Below are positions 47,780 through 56,053 of a stretch of DNA of 64,000 nucleotides, piece by piece. Location of the stretch: the NCBI RefSeq assembly GCF_000695625.1, contig NZ_JMQI01000041.1:1-64000 (forward strand). Direction: 5' to 3'. The stretch's first letter is position 1, and each line of letters starts with the position of its first letter. The notes under the pieces were generated by a model. The model had not been told where the DNA came from and did no database searches. It saw only the letters and a list, made by a program, of their open reading frames with translations. The stretch comes from Amycolatopsis rifamycinica. Its GTDB lineage: Bacteria > Actinomycetota > Actinomycetes > Mycobacteriales > Pseudonocardiaceae. The translations under genes and the position numbers were made by a program.

Positions 47780-50306
47780 GGCGGGCTCCTTCCTTGTCGA
47801 AGAGCACGGATTCGGTCACGGTCACCGGCACCACCTGGTCGCCGACCGGCACGTACAGCGTCTCGCCGATCCGCTCGCGGCCCGAGCGCACCAGGGCCAG
47901 CGCGAACGTCCGGCCGAGGGCGGCGCTGTCGTAGCTGGAGGTGACGTGGCCGAGCATCCGCACCGGCGGTTCCGGCACGGTCTCCGATTCGATGATCTGC
48001 GACCCCTCCGGCAGCAGCACGGACGGATCGGCCGGGAGCAACCCGACCAGGTGCTTGCGGTCCGGCCGGTTGTTCTCGGCGCGGGCGAAGCTGCGTTTGC
48101 CGATGAAGTCGGCCTTCTTCTTCGACACCGCCCAGGCCATGCCGAGGTCCTGTGGGGTGACCGTGCCGTCGGTGTCCTGGCCGATGATCGGGTAGCCCTT
48201 CTCCGCGCGCAGGACGTGCATGGTCTCGGTGCCGTACGGCGTGGCGCCTTGGTCCACTACGGCCTGCCACAGCGCGGGACCGTGCCACGACCGGACGTTG
48301 ATCTCGTAGGCCAGCTCGCCGGAGAAGCTGATCCGGCAGACCCGCGCCGGGATGCCGGCGACCTCGGCGTCCTGCCAGGTCATGAACCCGAAGGCGGCGT
48401 TCGAGACGTCGAGCTCCGGCGCCAGGCGGCCGAGGACTTCCCGCGAACGCGGCCCCACCAGCGGAATCGTGGCCCAGTGCTCGGTGACCGACGTCGCGAA
48501 GACGTCGAGGTGCGGCCACTCCGTCTGCAGCCACTCCTCCATCCAGTCGAGGACCTTCGCCGCGTTGCCGGTCGTGGTGGTGACCAGGAACCGGTTCTCG
48601 GCGACCCGGATGACCGTGCCGTCGTCGAGCACCATCCCGTCGACCCCGCACAGCACGCCATAGCGGATGCGGCCGACGCGCAGGGTGCTCATCACGTTCG
48701 TGTAGAGCATGTCCAGGAACCAGCCGGCGTCCGCGCCTTGGACGTCGATCTTGCCCAGCGTGGACCCGTCCATCAGCGCGACGTCCTCGCGCGCCGCGCG
48801 GCATTCGCGCCGGACGGCGTCGCGCATCGACTCGCCCGGCCGCGGGTAGTACCACGGCCGCTTCCACTGGCCGACGTTCTCGAACACGGCGCCGTGCTCG
48901 ACGTGCCACGGGTGGATCGTCGTGACGCGCACCGGATCGTGCAGCTCACCGCGGTTGCGCCCGGCCAGCGCGGCGAAGGAGACCGGCGTGTACGGCGGGC
49001 GGAACGTCGTCGGCCGCCGGTCGGCGAGGTCGACGCCCAGCGCCTCGGCGGTGATGCCGGCGGCGAGCATGCCGGACGTCTTGCCCTGGTCGTGCGCGGT
49101 GCCGATGGTGGTGTACCGCTTGACGTGCTCCAGCGAGCGCAGCCCGGCGCCGGTGGCGCGCAGGATGTCGGACACGGTCGCGTCGCGCTGCTGGTCCACG
49201 AACCGGGTGTCCACTTCGGACTTCGGCGCGGGCACCTGCCAGAGCACTTTGGTCTCGGGCAGTCCTTCCCCGGCGGCCGTGCCCACGACGGTCACGTCCG
49301 GTAGGTCACCGGCCGGGACGTACGCGCCGAGTTCCGGCGCGTACCGGAGGGTGCCGCGGGCCTGGCTGTAGAGGTGCACAACCGGGTTCCAGCCGCCGGA
49401 CACGAGCAGCAGGTCGCACTCGACGCGCTCTCCCCGCGTCTCCCCCAGTTTCGCCACGTGAGCGGCCGTGATGTGGGCGTCGCCGTCGGTGCCGATGATG
49501 CCGTAGCCCGCGCGAGCGTCCGCGATCCGCACGATCTCGGCGCCGGCCGCGGCCAGCTCGGAGGCGGCGTCGTACGCGGAGTCGTTGGTGGTGAACACGA
49601 CCACGCGCCGCCCGGCGAGCACGCCGTACCGGTTCAGGTAGGTGCGTGCGGCGGAGGCGAGCATGATGCCGGGGCGGTCGTTGTCCGGGAAGACGATCGG
49701 CCGCTCGTGGGCGCCGGTGGCGATGACGATCCGCTGGGCCCGGATCCGCCAGACCCGCTGGCGCGAGATGCGTTCGGGAGCCGCGGGCTCGCCCCGGCGT
49801 TCCAGGGCCAGCACGAAACCGTCGTCGTAGACGCCGAACGCCGTCGTGCGCGAGAGGAACCGGACCCCTTCGGGTGCCACGCCGTCCGGCTGGTCGTCGA
49901 CGAGGAGCACGCGCCCTTCCGCGGCGGCGGCGGCCGCGCGGCCCGCCGGTCCGGCGCCGATGACGAGGACATCGCAGTGGGCGTGCTTCGCGTCGTACCG
50001 CGCCGGGTCGGGCTCGGTGGCGAGCCGGCCTCGACCGCGCAGGCCCCGCGCGACCAGGCCGTCGTACAGCTCGACGGTCGTCGCGCTCAGCATCGGCTCG
50101 GGGAACGGCTTTTCGATCTGCACCAGGGCGTTCGAATCCTCGACACCGGCCCCGAAGATGCCGCGGGGCCGGCCGTGGGTGCTGCTGGTCGCGACCCGGT
50201 GGATGCCGTTGGCCAGCAACGCGGAAGCCAGGGTGTCCCCGAGGAAACCGGTCAGCTCGCGGCCGTCGAAGGTGAACTTGAGCGGGACGCCGGAGAGCCG
50301 GGTCAC
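47769..50306 (-). CDS. soxA: Sarcosine oxidase alpha subunit
   Basis: An 845-residue subunit: N-terminal ferredoxin-like segment (LKFTFDGRELTGFLGDTLAS), pyridine-nucleotide-type binding domain (VLVIGAGPAGRAAAAAAEGR, then IVIATGAHERPIVFPDNDRP and RRVVVFTTNDSAYDAASELA) and C-terminal GcvT-like folate domain (about 460-840; RPWYYPRPGESMRDAVRREC, SFSGELAYEINV). The enzyme oxidises sarcosine to glycine with transfer of the methyl carbon to tetrahydrofolate. It is shorter than the usual 950-1000 residues; a stretch after VLLVDDQPDG that normally follows the first nucleotide loop is missing. The GTG start overlaps the soxD stop (GTGA). Confidence 0.9.
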   Translation of the reverse strand: MTRLSGVPLKFTFDGRELTGFLGDTLASALLANGIHRVATSSTHGRPRGIFGAGVEDSNALVQIEKPFPEPMLSATTVELYDGLVARGLRGRGRLATEPDPARYDAKHAHCDVLVIGAGPAGRAAAAAAEGRVLLVDDQPDGVAPEGVRFLSRTTAFGVYDDGFVLALERRGEPAAPERISRQRVWRIRAQRIVIATGAHERPIVFPDNDRPGIMLASAARTYLNRYGVLAGRRVVVFTTNDSAYDAASELAAAGAEIVRIADARAGYGIIGTDGDAHITAAHVAKLGETRGERVECDLLLVSGGWNPVVHLYSQARGTLRYAPELGAYVPAGDLPDVTVVGTAAGEGLPETKVLWQVPAPKSEVDTRFVDQQRDATVSDILRATGAGLRSLEHVKRYTTIGTAHDQGKTSGMLAAGITAEALGVDLADRRPTTFRPPYTPVSFAALAGRNRGELHDPVRVTTIHPWHVEHGAVFENVGQWKRPWYYPRPGESMRDAVRRECRAAREDVALMDGSTLGKIDVQGADAGWFLDMLYTNVMSTLRVGRIRYGVLCGVDGMVLDDGTVIRVAENRFLVTTTTGNAAKVLDWMEEWLQTEWPHLDVFATSVTEHWATIPLVGPRSREVLGRLAPELDVSNAAFGFMTWQDAEVAGIPARVCRISFSGELAYEINVRSWHGPALWQAVVDQGATPYGTETMHVLRAEKGYPIIGQDTDGTVTPQDLGMAWAVSKKKADFIGKRSFARAENNRPDRKHLVGLLPADPSVLLPEGSQIIESETVPEPPVRMLGHVTSSYDSAALGRTFALALVRSGRERIGETLYVPVGDQVVPVTVTESVLFDKEGARRDG

Positions 50307-50581
50307 GGGATCACCGGCTTCGGCTCGTCGAGGCGGTAGACCGCCAGGAGGTCGTGGGTCCGGGTGTCGCGGACGGCGTTGAACCACCGGCGGCAGCCCG
50401 CGGAATGGCTCCACCGCTCGGCATGAGGCCCGCTCGGGTTCTCGCGGAAGAACACGAACTTCGCCCACTCCTCGTCGGACAGCGCCGCCGGATCCGCGGG
50501 GTAGGCGAGGTGCGCCTGGCCGCCGTAGTGGAACTCGGCTTCCTCGCGTGGCCCGCACCACGGGCAGGGGATCAGTTGCAT
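50303..50581 (-). CDS. soxD: Sarcosine oxidase delta subunit
   Basis: A 92-residue zinc-binding small subunit. MQLIPCPWCGPREEAEFHYG has the CxxC zinc knuckle, and the conserved HAERWSHSAGCRRWFNAVRD and THDLLAVY follow. It is needed for assembly of the alpha-beta-gamma-delta oxidase. It lies 10 bp after soxB and overlaps soxA by 4 bp, the standard BDAG order. Confidence 0.93.
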   Translation of the reverse strand: MQLIPCPWCGPREEAEFHYGGQAHLAYPADPAALSDEEWAKFVFFRENPSGPHAERWSHSAGCRRWFNAVRDTRTHDLLAVYRLDEPKPVIP

Positions 50582-50591
50582 CGGACTGCTC

Positions 50592-51803
50592 CTAGTGGGC
50601 CACGGCGGCGGCGCCGTGCTCGTCGACGAGGGCACCGGTGGTGAACCGGTCGAGGGTGAAGGGCTCGGCGTACTCGTGCGGCTTACCCCGCGCGATGGTC
50701 TGCGCGAAGACGTCGCCGACGCCGGGCGTGGCCTTGAAACCGCCGGTGCCCCACCCGCAGTTGAGGAACAGGTTCTCCACCGGGGTCAGGCCGATGATCG
50801 GCGACGCGTCCGGGCTGGTGTCGACGATCCCGGCCCAGGTCCGCAGCAGGTGCGCCCGCGCGAACACCGGGAACAGCTCCAGCGCGGCCGCCATCTGCTG
50901 TTCGATGATGTGGAACGAGCCGCGCTGGCCGTAGCCGTGGTAGCTGTCGATGCCCGCGCCCATCACGAGCTCGCCCTTGTGCGCCTGGGAGACGTAGACG
51001 TGCACGGCGTTCGACATCACGACCGTCGGGTGGATCGGTTCGAGCAGCTCCGACACCAGCGCCTGCAGCGGGTGCGACGTCAGCGGCAGGTCCAGGCCCA
51101 CCATCCGGGCGAGGACCGACGTGTGCCCGGCCGCGCACAGCGCCACCTTGCCGGCGGCGATCCGGCCTCGCGACGTCTCGACGCCGGTGACCCGGCCGTC
51201 CACTGTGGAGATTCCGGTGACCTCGCAGTTCTGGATCAGGTCGACGCCCATTTCGTGCGCCGCGCGGGCGAACCCCCAAGCGACGTAGTCGTGCTTCGCG
51301 ATGCCGGCGCGTGGCTGGAAGGTCGCGCCGAGCACCGGGTAGCGGACGTCCGGCGAGGTGTTGACGATCGGGCAGATCTCCTTGACGCCGTCGGCGTCCA
51401 CCCATTCGGCGTCGATGCCGTTGAGCTTGTTCGCTTCGACGCGGCGGACGCTGTCGCGCACGTCCTGCGGGCTGTGCGCCAGGTTGAGCACCCCGCGCTG
51501 GCTGAACAGGATCGGGTAGCCGAGGTCCTCTTCGAGGCCTTCCCACAGCTTGAGGGAGTGCTCGTAGATGCCGGAGCTTTCGTCCCAGAGGTAGTTGGAG
51601 CGGATGATCGTGGTGTTGCGGGCCATGTTCCCGCCGGCGAGCCAGCCCTTCTCCAGCACGGCGACTCCTCCGACGCCCTGCTTGGCCAGGTAGTAGGCGG
51701 TGGCGAGGCCGTGCCCGCCGCCGCCGACGACGATCACGTCGTAGGCCTTCTTCGGCTCGGGGTTGTCCCAGAGGAAGTCCGGGTGCTCCGGCAGGTCGGT
51801 CAT
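50592..51803 (-). CDS. soxB: Sarcosine oxidase beta subunit
   Basis: A 403-residue FAD/FMN-binding DAO-family subunit carrying the site where sarcosine is oxidised. VIVVGGGGHGLATAYYLAKQ is the dinucleotide loop, GWLAGGNMARNTTIIRSNYL the flavin-contact segment, and the C-terminal LFLNCGWGTGGFKATPGVG the conserved end. First gene of soxBDAG-dmg. ATG 51803 follows GGAGGAAG at good spacing. The divergent GntR gene begins 63 bp away. Confidence 0.93.
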   Translation of the reverse strand: MTDLPEHPDFLWDNPEPKKAYDVIVVGGGGHGLATAYYLAKQGVGGVAVLEKGWLAGGNMARNTTIIRSNYLWDESSGIYEHSLKLWEGLEEDLGYPILFSQRGVLNLAHSPQDVRDSVRRVEANKLNGIDAEWVDADGVKEICPIVNTSPDVRYPVLGATFQPRAGIAKHDYVAWGFARAAHEMGVDLIQNCEVTGISTVDGRVTGVETSRGRIAAGKVALCAAGHTSVLARMVGLDLPLTSHPLQALVSELLEPIHPTVVMSNAVHVYVSQAHKGELVMGAGIDSYHGYGQRGSFHIIEQQMAAALELFPVFARAHLLRTWAGIVDTSPDASPIIGLTPVENLFLNCGWGTGGFKATPGVGDVFAQTIARGKPHEYAEPFTLDRFTTGALVDEHGAAAVAH

Positions 51804-51832
51804 CGGGCTTCCTCCGAGGACTGGTCGACTTC

Positions 51833-51842
51833 TGATATATCA
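51833..51842. promoter_or_regulatory. TGATATATCA palindrome in soxB/gntR divergent promoter
   Basis: A perfect 10-bp AT-rich palindrome, 24 bp before the GntR start codon and 30 bp before soxB. It is a candidate operator for the GntR regulator, overlapping likely -10 elements. Confidence 0.45.
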
Positions 51843-51865
51843 ATCGTCGATGTAGACTAAGCGGC

Positions 51866-52513
51866 GTGCATCCCCAGGTCAATCCCCCTTCGCTGGCGGA
51901 ACAGGCGTACCGGTTCATCCGCGATCGCCTGGTCATGCTGGACATCCCGCCGGGCTCCCCCCTCAACGAGGAGGAGCTCGGCACCGCGCTCGGCATGGGC
52001 CGGACCCCGATCCGCGAGGCGCTGAAACGGCTGGAGTCCGAACGCCTGGTCGTCGCCTACCCGCGGCGCGGGACGTTCGCCACCGACGTCAACATCTCCG
52101 ACCTCGCGCACATCTCCGAGGTCCGGCGCACGCTGGAGCCGATGGCGACGGCCGCCGCGGCTTCGCGCGCGACCGCGGCCGACCGGACGACCCTGACCGA
52201 GCTGCGCGCGCAGCTCGACGCCGGCGTCCCGGGCGGCGACAACGCCGAGCTGCTGCGCACCGACCTCGCCCTGCACCGGGCGATCTACCGGTGCGTGCAC
52301 AACCCGTTCCTCGAGGACACGCTGATCCGGTACGACAACCTGGCGACCCGGATCTGGTGCGTGTTCGTGCCCCGGCTGCCCGGGATGGCCGGCCACGTCG
52401 ACGAGCACGTCCCGCTCCTCACCGCGATCATCGAGGGTGACGCCGAGAAGGCGGCCGCGTTGACGCATGCGCACGTCACCGGGTTCGAGGCCGCCATCCG
52501 GGCGCTGATCTAA
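51866..52513 (+). CDS. GntR-family (FadR/FCD subfamily) regulator
   Basis: A 215-residue regulator: GntR winged helix (residues 9-75; YRFIRDRLVMLDIPPGSPLN, MGRTPIREALKRLESERLVV) and a C-terminal FCD ligand domain (about 85-205) with the metal-binding type residues in DLALHRAIY, HVDEHVPLLTAI and THAHV. The three His and one Asp of FCD proteins seem present. It is divergent from soxB and opposes the Rieske demethylase gene, so it likely senses a betaine-pathway intermediate. GTG start at 51866. Its stop overlaps that of the convergent gbcA by 4 bp. Confidence 0.88.
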   Translation: MHPQVNPPSLAEQAYRFIRDRLVMLDIPPGSPLNEEELGTALGMGRTPIREALKRLESERLVVAYPRRGTFATDVNISDLAHISEVRRTLEPMATAAAASRATAADRTTLTELRAQLDAGVPGGDNAELLRTDLALHRAIYRCVHNPFLEDTLIRYDNLATRIWCVFVPRLPGMAGHVDEHVPLLTAIIEGDAEKAAALTHAHVTGFEAAIRALI

Positions 52514-53628
52514 GCCAGCTTCGCCCGGACCCAGTCGTGGAAGGCGCCGATGTGGTGCTCGCTGGGCACGAGCACGCCGCCTCCTGTGTACGAGCGCGAG
52601 TCCATCGACAGCTGGCAGCGTTCGCAGGCTTCGAAGTCCTGCAGGTTGACGCGGTGGAACAGCTCGACCGAGCGGGAGAGGTCCTGGCCGGATTCGACGA
52701 CTTCGGGCAGGTAGAGCCAGTCGCAGCGGACCAGCGTCCGGTCCGGGGCCAGCGGGAACATCCGGTGCAGGATCACGTGGTCCGGGACCAGGTTGACGAA
52801 GACGCCCGGTTTGATGGTGATCGCGTAGTACTTGCGGTCCTGGGCCTCGGTGATGCCGGGGAGGCGGTCGACGCCCTCGCCGCCGTCGACGGTGAAGCCC
52901 TTGATGTCCCCGCCGAACTCGGCGCCGTGGCCGACGTAGTACTGCGCCGCGTAGCCGCCGGCGAACTCCGGGAGGACCTCGGTGAGCTCCGGGTGGATCG
53001 TGGCGCAGTGGTAGCACTCCATGAAGTTCTCGATGATCTGCTTCCAGTTCGCCTTCACGTCGTACTCGATGCGCTTGCCCAGGGCGAGGCCGTCGATGCC
53101 GTAGGCGTCGATCTCGGCCGGCCCGCCGAGCCGTTCGGTGACGGCCCCGATGACGGTCTCGTCGAACGACGGCGGCTCGTCGGCCAGGCAGACCCAGGCG
53201 TAGCCGAGCCATTCACGCAGGTGGAGCTTCGTCAGGCCGAACTCGGTGCGGTCGACGTCCGGCATCCCGGTGAGGTTCGGGGCGGCGACGAGCTTGCCGT
53301 CGAGACCGTAGGTCCAGGCGTGGTACGGGCACTGGAAGGCGCGCTTGACCGTGCCGCTTCCGGACGTGCACAGCCGGGCACCGCGGTGGCGGCAGACGTT
53401 GAGGAAGGCGTTCAGCTTCCCGCTCCGGCCCCGCGAGACGAGCACGCTTTCCTTGCCGATCTGAACGGTCTCGAACGCCCCGGGCCCGGCGAGGTCCGCG
53501 CTGCGCACGGCGCAGAACCAGTCCGCCTCGAAGATCTTCGCCTGCTCCAGCGCGAAGACCGCCGGATCGGTGTAGGAGCGGCCGGGCAACGTGGCGAGCA
53601 GGCTCGGCGGCAGGTCGGTAGTGGTCAC
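52510..53628 (-). CDS. gbcA: Rieske oxygenase alpha subunit, glycine betaine demethylase-like (GbcA type)
   Basis: A 372-residue ring-hydroxylating-type oxygenase. Rieske [2Fe-2S] ligands are C79, H81 (CRHRG), C100 and H103 (CPYHAW). The mononuclear iron site is in ENFMECYHCATIHPELTEV (H207, H212). GbcA proteins use O2 to demethylate glycine betaine to dimethylglycine and formaldehyde; related ones act on carnitine or stachydrine. The location between betaine-forming (betA, betB) and dimethylglycine/sarcosine-degrading genes argues for betaine. No GbcB-type reductase adjoins it; the ferredoxin and reductase at 59.5-60.9 kb are the likely electron donors. Confidence 0.85.
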   Translation of the reverse strand: MTTTDLPPSLLATLPGRSYTDPAVFALEQAKIFEADWFCAVRSADLAGPGAFETVQIGKESVLVSRGRSGKLNAFLNVCRHRGARLCTSGSGTVKRAFQCPYHAWTYGLDGKLVAAPNLTGMPDVDRTEFGLTKLHLREWLGYAWVCLADEPPSFDETVIGAVTERLGGPAEIDAYGIDGLALGKRIEYDVKANWKQIIENFMECYHCATIHPELTEVLPEFAGGYAAQYYVGHGAEFGGDIKGFTVDGGEGVDRLPGITEAQDRKYYAITIKPGVFVNLVPDHVILHRMFPLAPDRTLVRCDWLYLPEVVESGQDLSRSVELFHRVNLQDFEACERCQLSMDSRSYTGGGVLVPSEHHIGAFHDWVRAKLA

Positions 53629-53791
53629 CGGCGTGGTCCTCTCCGCGGATCAGGACGGGAGTAGTTGCGCAGAACGCGTCTAGTTGCTCATTCCGCACCA
53701 GCGTGACGTCCGCCCCACCCCCTGTCAACCCACGGATTCCCCATGCTCGCCACGGGTTTCACCCACACGGCGGGACGGAACCCGTAACCGG

Positions 53792-53879
53792 CGTGATCAA
53801 AACCCGCACTCGCGTGATTGGGGCCGTAACTCGCGAGTTACGGCCCCAATCACGCGAGTTACGTCTTCAATCACGCGAG
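53792..53879. repeat. 21-bp-period array with a 52-bp perfect palindrome
   Basis: Bases 53808-53859 form a perfect palindrome of two 26-bp arms with no loop, centred on TCGCGA. Words recur every 21 bp: CGTGAT at 53792 and 53813; ACTCGCG at 53808 and 53829; CGCGAG at 53832, 53853 and 53874. The last copy contains the stop codon of the TetR gene. It likely terminates that gene. Confidence 0.85.
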
Positions 53880-54460
53880 CGCGGAGTTTCCGGACCGTGG
53901 ATGGCTCGGCGGAAGAGGGTTTCGATCTCGTCGCGGGTGGGGCGGGGGTCGGCCAGGGCGGCCTGCATCAGGAGGCCGCAGAACAGGCCGGCCAGGAGAC
54001 GGCCGGTGAGGGGGTCGGTGCGGGAGCCGAAGAACGCGATCAGCGCGTCGTCCCAGGCCGCGCTCGCCTTGCGCAGGGCCGGGCGGTGCAGGGCCGCGAC
54101 GTACAGGTCGTACTCGACGACCGTGTCGCGGTACTGCTCGTGGATGTAGCCCATGACCAGGTCGGCGAGCGCCGCGGCGAAGTCGGCGTCCGGCGGGAGC
54201 GCCGACTCCCACTCCTTCAGCGCGTGGACGTTCTTCTCCGCCGCCTCGTGCAGGGCGACCTCCAGGAGGTCGTCCAGCGTCGCGAAGTGGTAGGTCGTCG
54301 AGCCGAGGGGGACGCCCGCCGCAGCCGCCACCGACCGGTGCGTGACGCCGTCGATCCCCCGCTGTGCGACCACCTCGATCGCCGCTTTGGCGATCCGCGC
54401 CCGCCGCTCGGGGTCGTTCGGACCGCGGCGCCGCGGCGCGCCGGGTGCGCTCTTCGCCAT
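53867..54460 (-). CDS. TetR-family regulator, BetI-like by context
   Basis: A 197-residue repressor. The N-terminal HTH (about residues 15-62: RIAKAAIEVVAQRGIDGVTH, RSVAAAAGVPLGSTTYHFAT) is standard; the C-terminal helical domain (about 75-190) would bind the inducer. It is divergent from betB, with a 16-bp palindrome between them, as for BetI and its bet genes. Choline is thus the likely ligand (inference). ATG 54460 follows AGGGGG. The terminal SRD codons and the TGA stop lie in a repeat unit of the 53.8-kb array. Confidence 0.85.
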   Translation of the reverse strand: MAKSAPGAPRRRGPNDPERRARIAKAAIEVVAQRGIDGVTHRSVAAAAGVPLGSTTYHFATLDDLLEVALHEAAEKNVHALKEWESALPPDADFAAALADLVMGYIHEQYRDTVVEYDLYVAALHRPALRKASAAWDDALIAFFGSRTDPLTGRLLAGLFCGLLMQAALADPRPTRDEIETLFRRAIHGPETPRSRD

Positions 54461-54492
54461 CGAGCCCCCTTGTGGACATCTGTACACACTTC

Positions 54493-54508
54493 GCGTACAA
54501 ATGTACGC
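54493..54508. promoter_or_regulatory. TetR operator candidate GCGTACA-AA-TGTACGC
   Basis: Perfect 7-bp arms with a 2-bp centre between the divergent tetR and betB genes; a further TGTACA half-site is at 54481-54486. Size and position fit a TetR operator. Confidence 0.65.
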
Positions 54509-54553
54509 ACTCCAGCCACCGACCAGCCACTACCGATCCGGGAAGGGCGCGGC

Positions 54554-56020
54554 GTGAAGGACCTCCACATCGACGGGATCTGGTTGGACGCGGCCACCGG
54601 GACGCGCTCCGACGTGCTGAACCCGGCCACCGGCGAGGTCGTGGTGACCGTCGCCGAAGCGGGGAAAGCCGAGGTCGACGCCGCGGTCAGAGCCGCGAGG
54701 CGGGCCTTCGACGAGGGCCCGTGGCGCCGCACCACGGCCGGCGAACGCGCCGAGCTCCTCCGCAGGACCGCCGGCCTCCTGGCCCGCGACCGCGAAGAAC
54801 TCGCCCGCACCGAGAGCCTCGACACGGGCAAGACCCTGGGCGAAGGCCGCATCGACATCGACGATGTGACGAACGTCTTCCGCTACTACGCCGACCTCGC
54901 CGGCAAGGACGCCGGACGCCTGGTCGACGCCGGCAGCGCGACCGTCGTCAGCCGGATCGTGCACGAACCGGTCGGCGTCTGCGCGCTCATCGCGCCGTGG
55001 AACTACCCCCTGCTCCAGATGTCCTGGAAGGTCGCGCCCGCCCTGGCCGCGGGCAACACCGTGGTGCTCAAGCCGAGCGAGGTCACCCCGCTGACCACGA
55101 TCAAGCTGGTCGCGCTGCTCGAAGAGGCCGGGGCGCCACCCGGCGTCGTCAACCTGCTGCTCGGCGACGGCCGCGTCGGCGCGGCGATGGTCGAGCACCC
55201 GGCCGTCGACCTCGTCTCCTTCACCGGCGGCTACGCGACCGGCGAGAAGATCATGACCGCCGCCGCGAAGGGCGTCCGGCGCGTCGCGCTGGAGCTCGGC
55301 GGCAAGAACCCCAACGTGGTCTTCGACGACGCCGACTACGACACGGCGCTCGACTACGCCCTGATGGCGGCGTTCGTCCATTCCGGACAGGTCTGTTCGG
55401 CGGGCGCGCGGCTGATCGTCCAAGAGGGCATCCACGACCGGTTCGTCGCGGACCTCGCCGCGCGCGCCGACCGGATCCGCGTCGGCGACCCGCTCGACCC
55501 GGCCACCGAAACGGGCGCCCTCGTTTCGGCGGAGCACCGCGCCAAGGTCGAGGCCTACATCGAAAGCGCTCTCGCGGACGGCGCAACGCTGGAAGCAGGC
55601 GGCAAGCGACCCGAAGGACCGGAGTACAAAACCGGTTTCTTCCTGCGGCCCACGGTCTTTTCCGGCTGCACCAGGGACATGAGAATCGTCCGGGAAGAGG
55701 TCTTCGGCCCGGTCGTCACCGTGGAACGCTTCCGAGAAGAGGCCGACGCGATCGCGCTGGCCAACGACACCGAGTACGGGCTCGCCGGAGCCGTGTGGAC
55801 GTCGGACGCGTCCCGCGCCCAGCGGGTCGCCGGGGCCCTGCGCCACGGCACCGTGTGGATCAACGACTACCACCCCTACCTGCCCCAGGCGGAGTGGGGC
55901 GGGTTCGGCAAGTCGGGCATCGGCCGCGAACTCGGGCCGTCCGGGCTGGCCGAGTACCAGGAGAGCAAGCACATCTACCAGAACATCGATCCCGTTCCGC
56001 AGCACTGGTTCAAGGGCTGA
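54554..56020 (+). CDS. betB: Betaine aldehyde dehydrogenase
   Basis: A 488-residue NAD(P)-dependent aldehyde dehydrogenase. Catalytic Cys about 281 (HSGQVCSAGARL), general base Glu about 247 (ALELGGKNPNVVF), oxyanion Asn in APWNYPLLQMSWK, and the C-terminal EWGGFGKSGIGRELG motif typical of BetB. It oxidises betaine aldehyde to glycine betaine in the cytoplasm. It is first in a run with the permease and betA, behind the TetR operator. The GTG at 54554 has GGAAGG upstream. Other quaternary-amine aldehydes remain possible substrates. Confidence 0.9.
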   Translation: MKDLHIDGIWLDAATGTRSDVLNPATGEVVVTVAEAGKAEVDAAVRAARRAFDEGPWRRTTAGERAELLRRTAGLLARDREELARTESLDTGKTLGEGRIDIDDVTNVFRYYADLAGKDAGRLVDAGSATVVSRIVHEPVGVCALIAPWNYPLLQMSWKVAPALAAGNTVVLKPSEVTPLTTIKLVALLEEAGAPPGVVNLLLGDGRVGAAMVEHPAVDLVSFTGGYATGEKIMTAAAKGVRRVALELGGKNPNVVFDDADYDTALDYALMAAFVHSGQVCSAGARLIVQEGIHDRFVADLAARADRIRVGDPLDPATETGALVSAEHRAKVEAYIESALADGATLEAGGKRPEGPEYKTGFFLRPTVFSGCTRDMRIVREEVFGPVVTVERFREEADAIALANDTEYGLAGAVWTSDASRAQRVAGALRHGTVWINDYHPYLPQAEWGGFGKSGIGRELGPSGLAEYQESKHIYQNIDPVPQHWFKG

Positions 56021-56053
56021 CTTCCCCTCCCCCACCACGTGAGGACGCACGCG

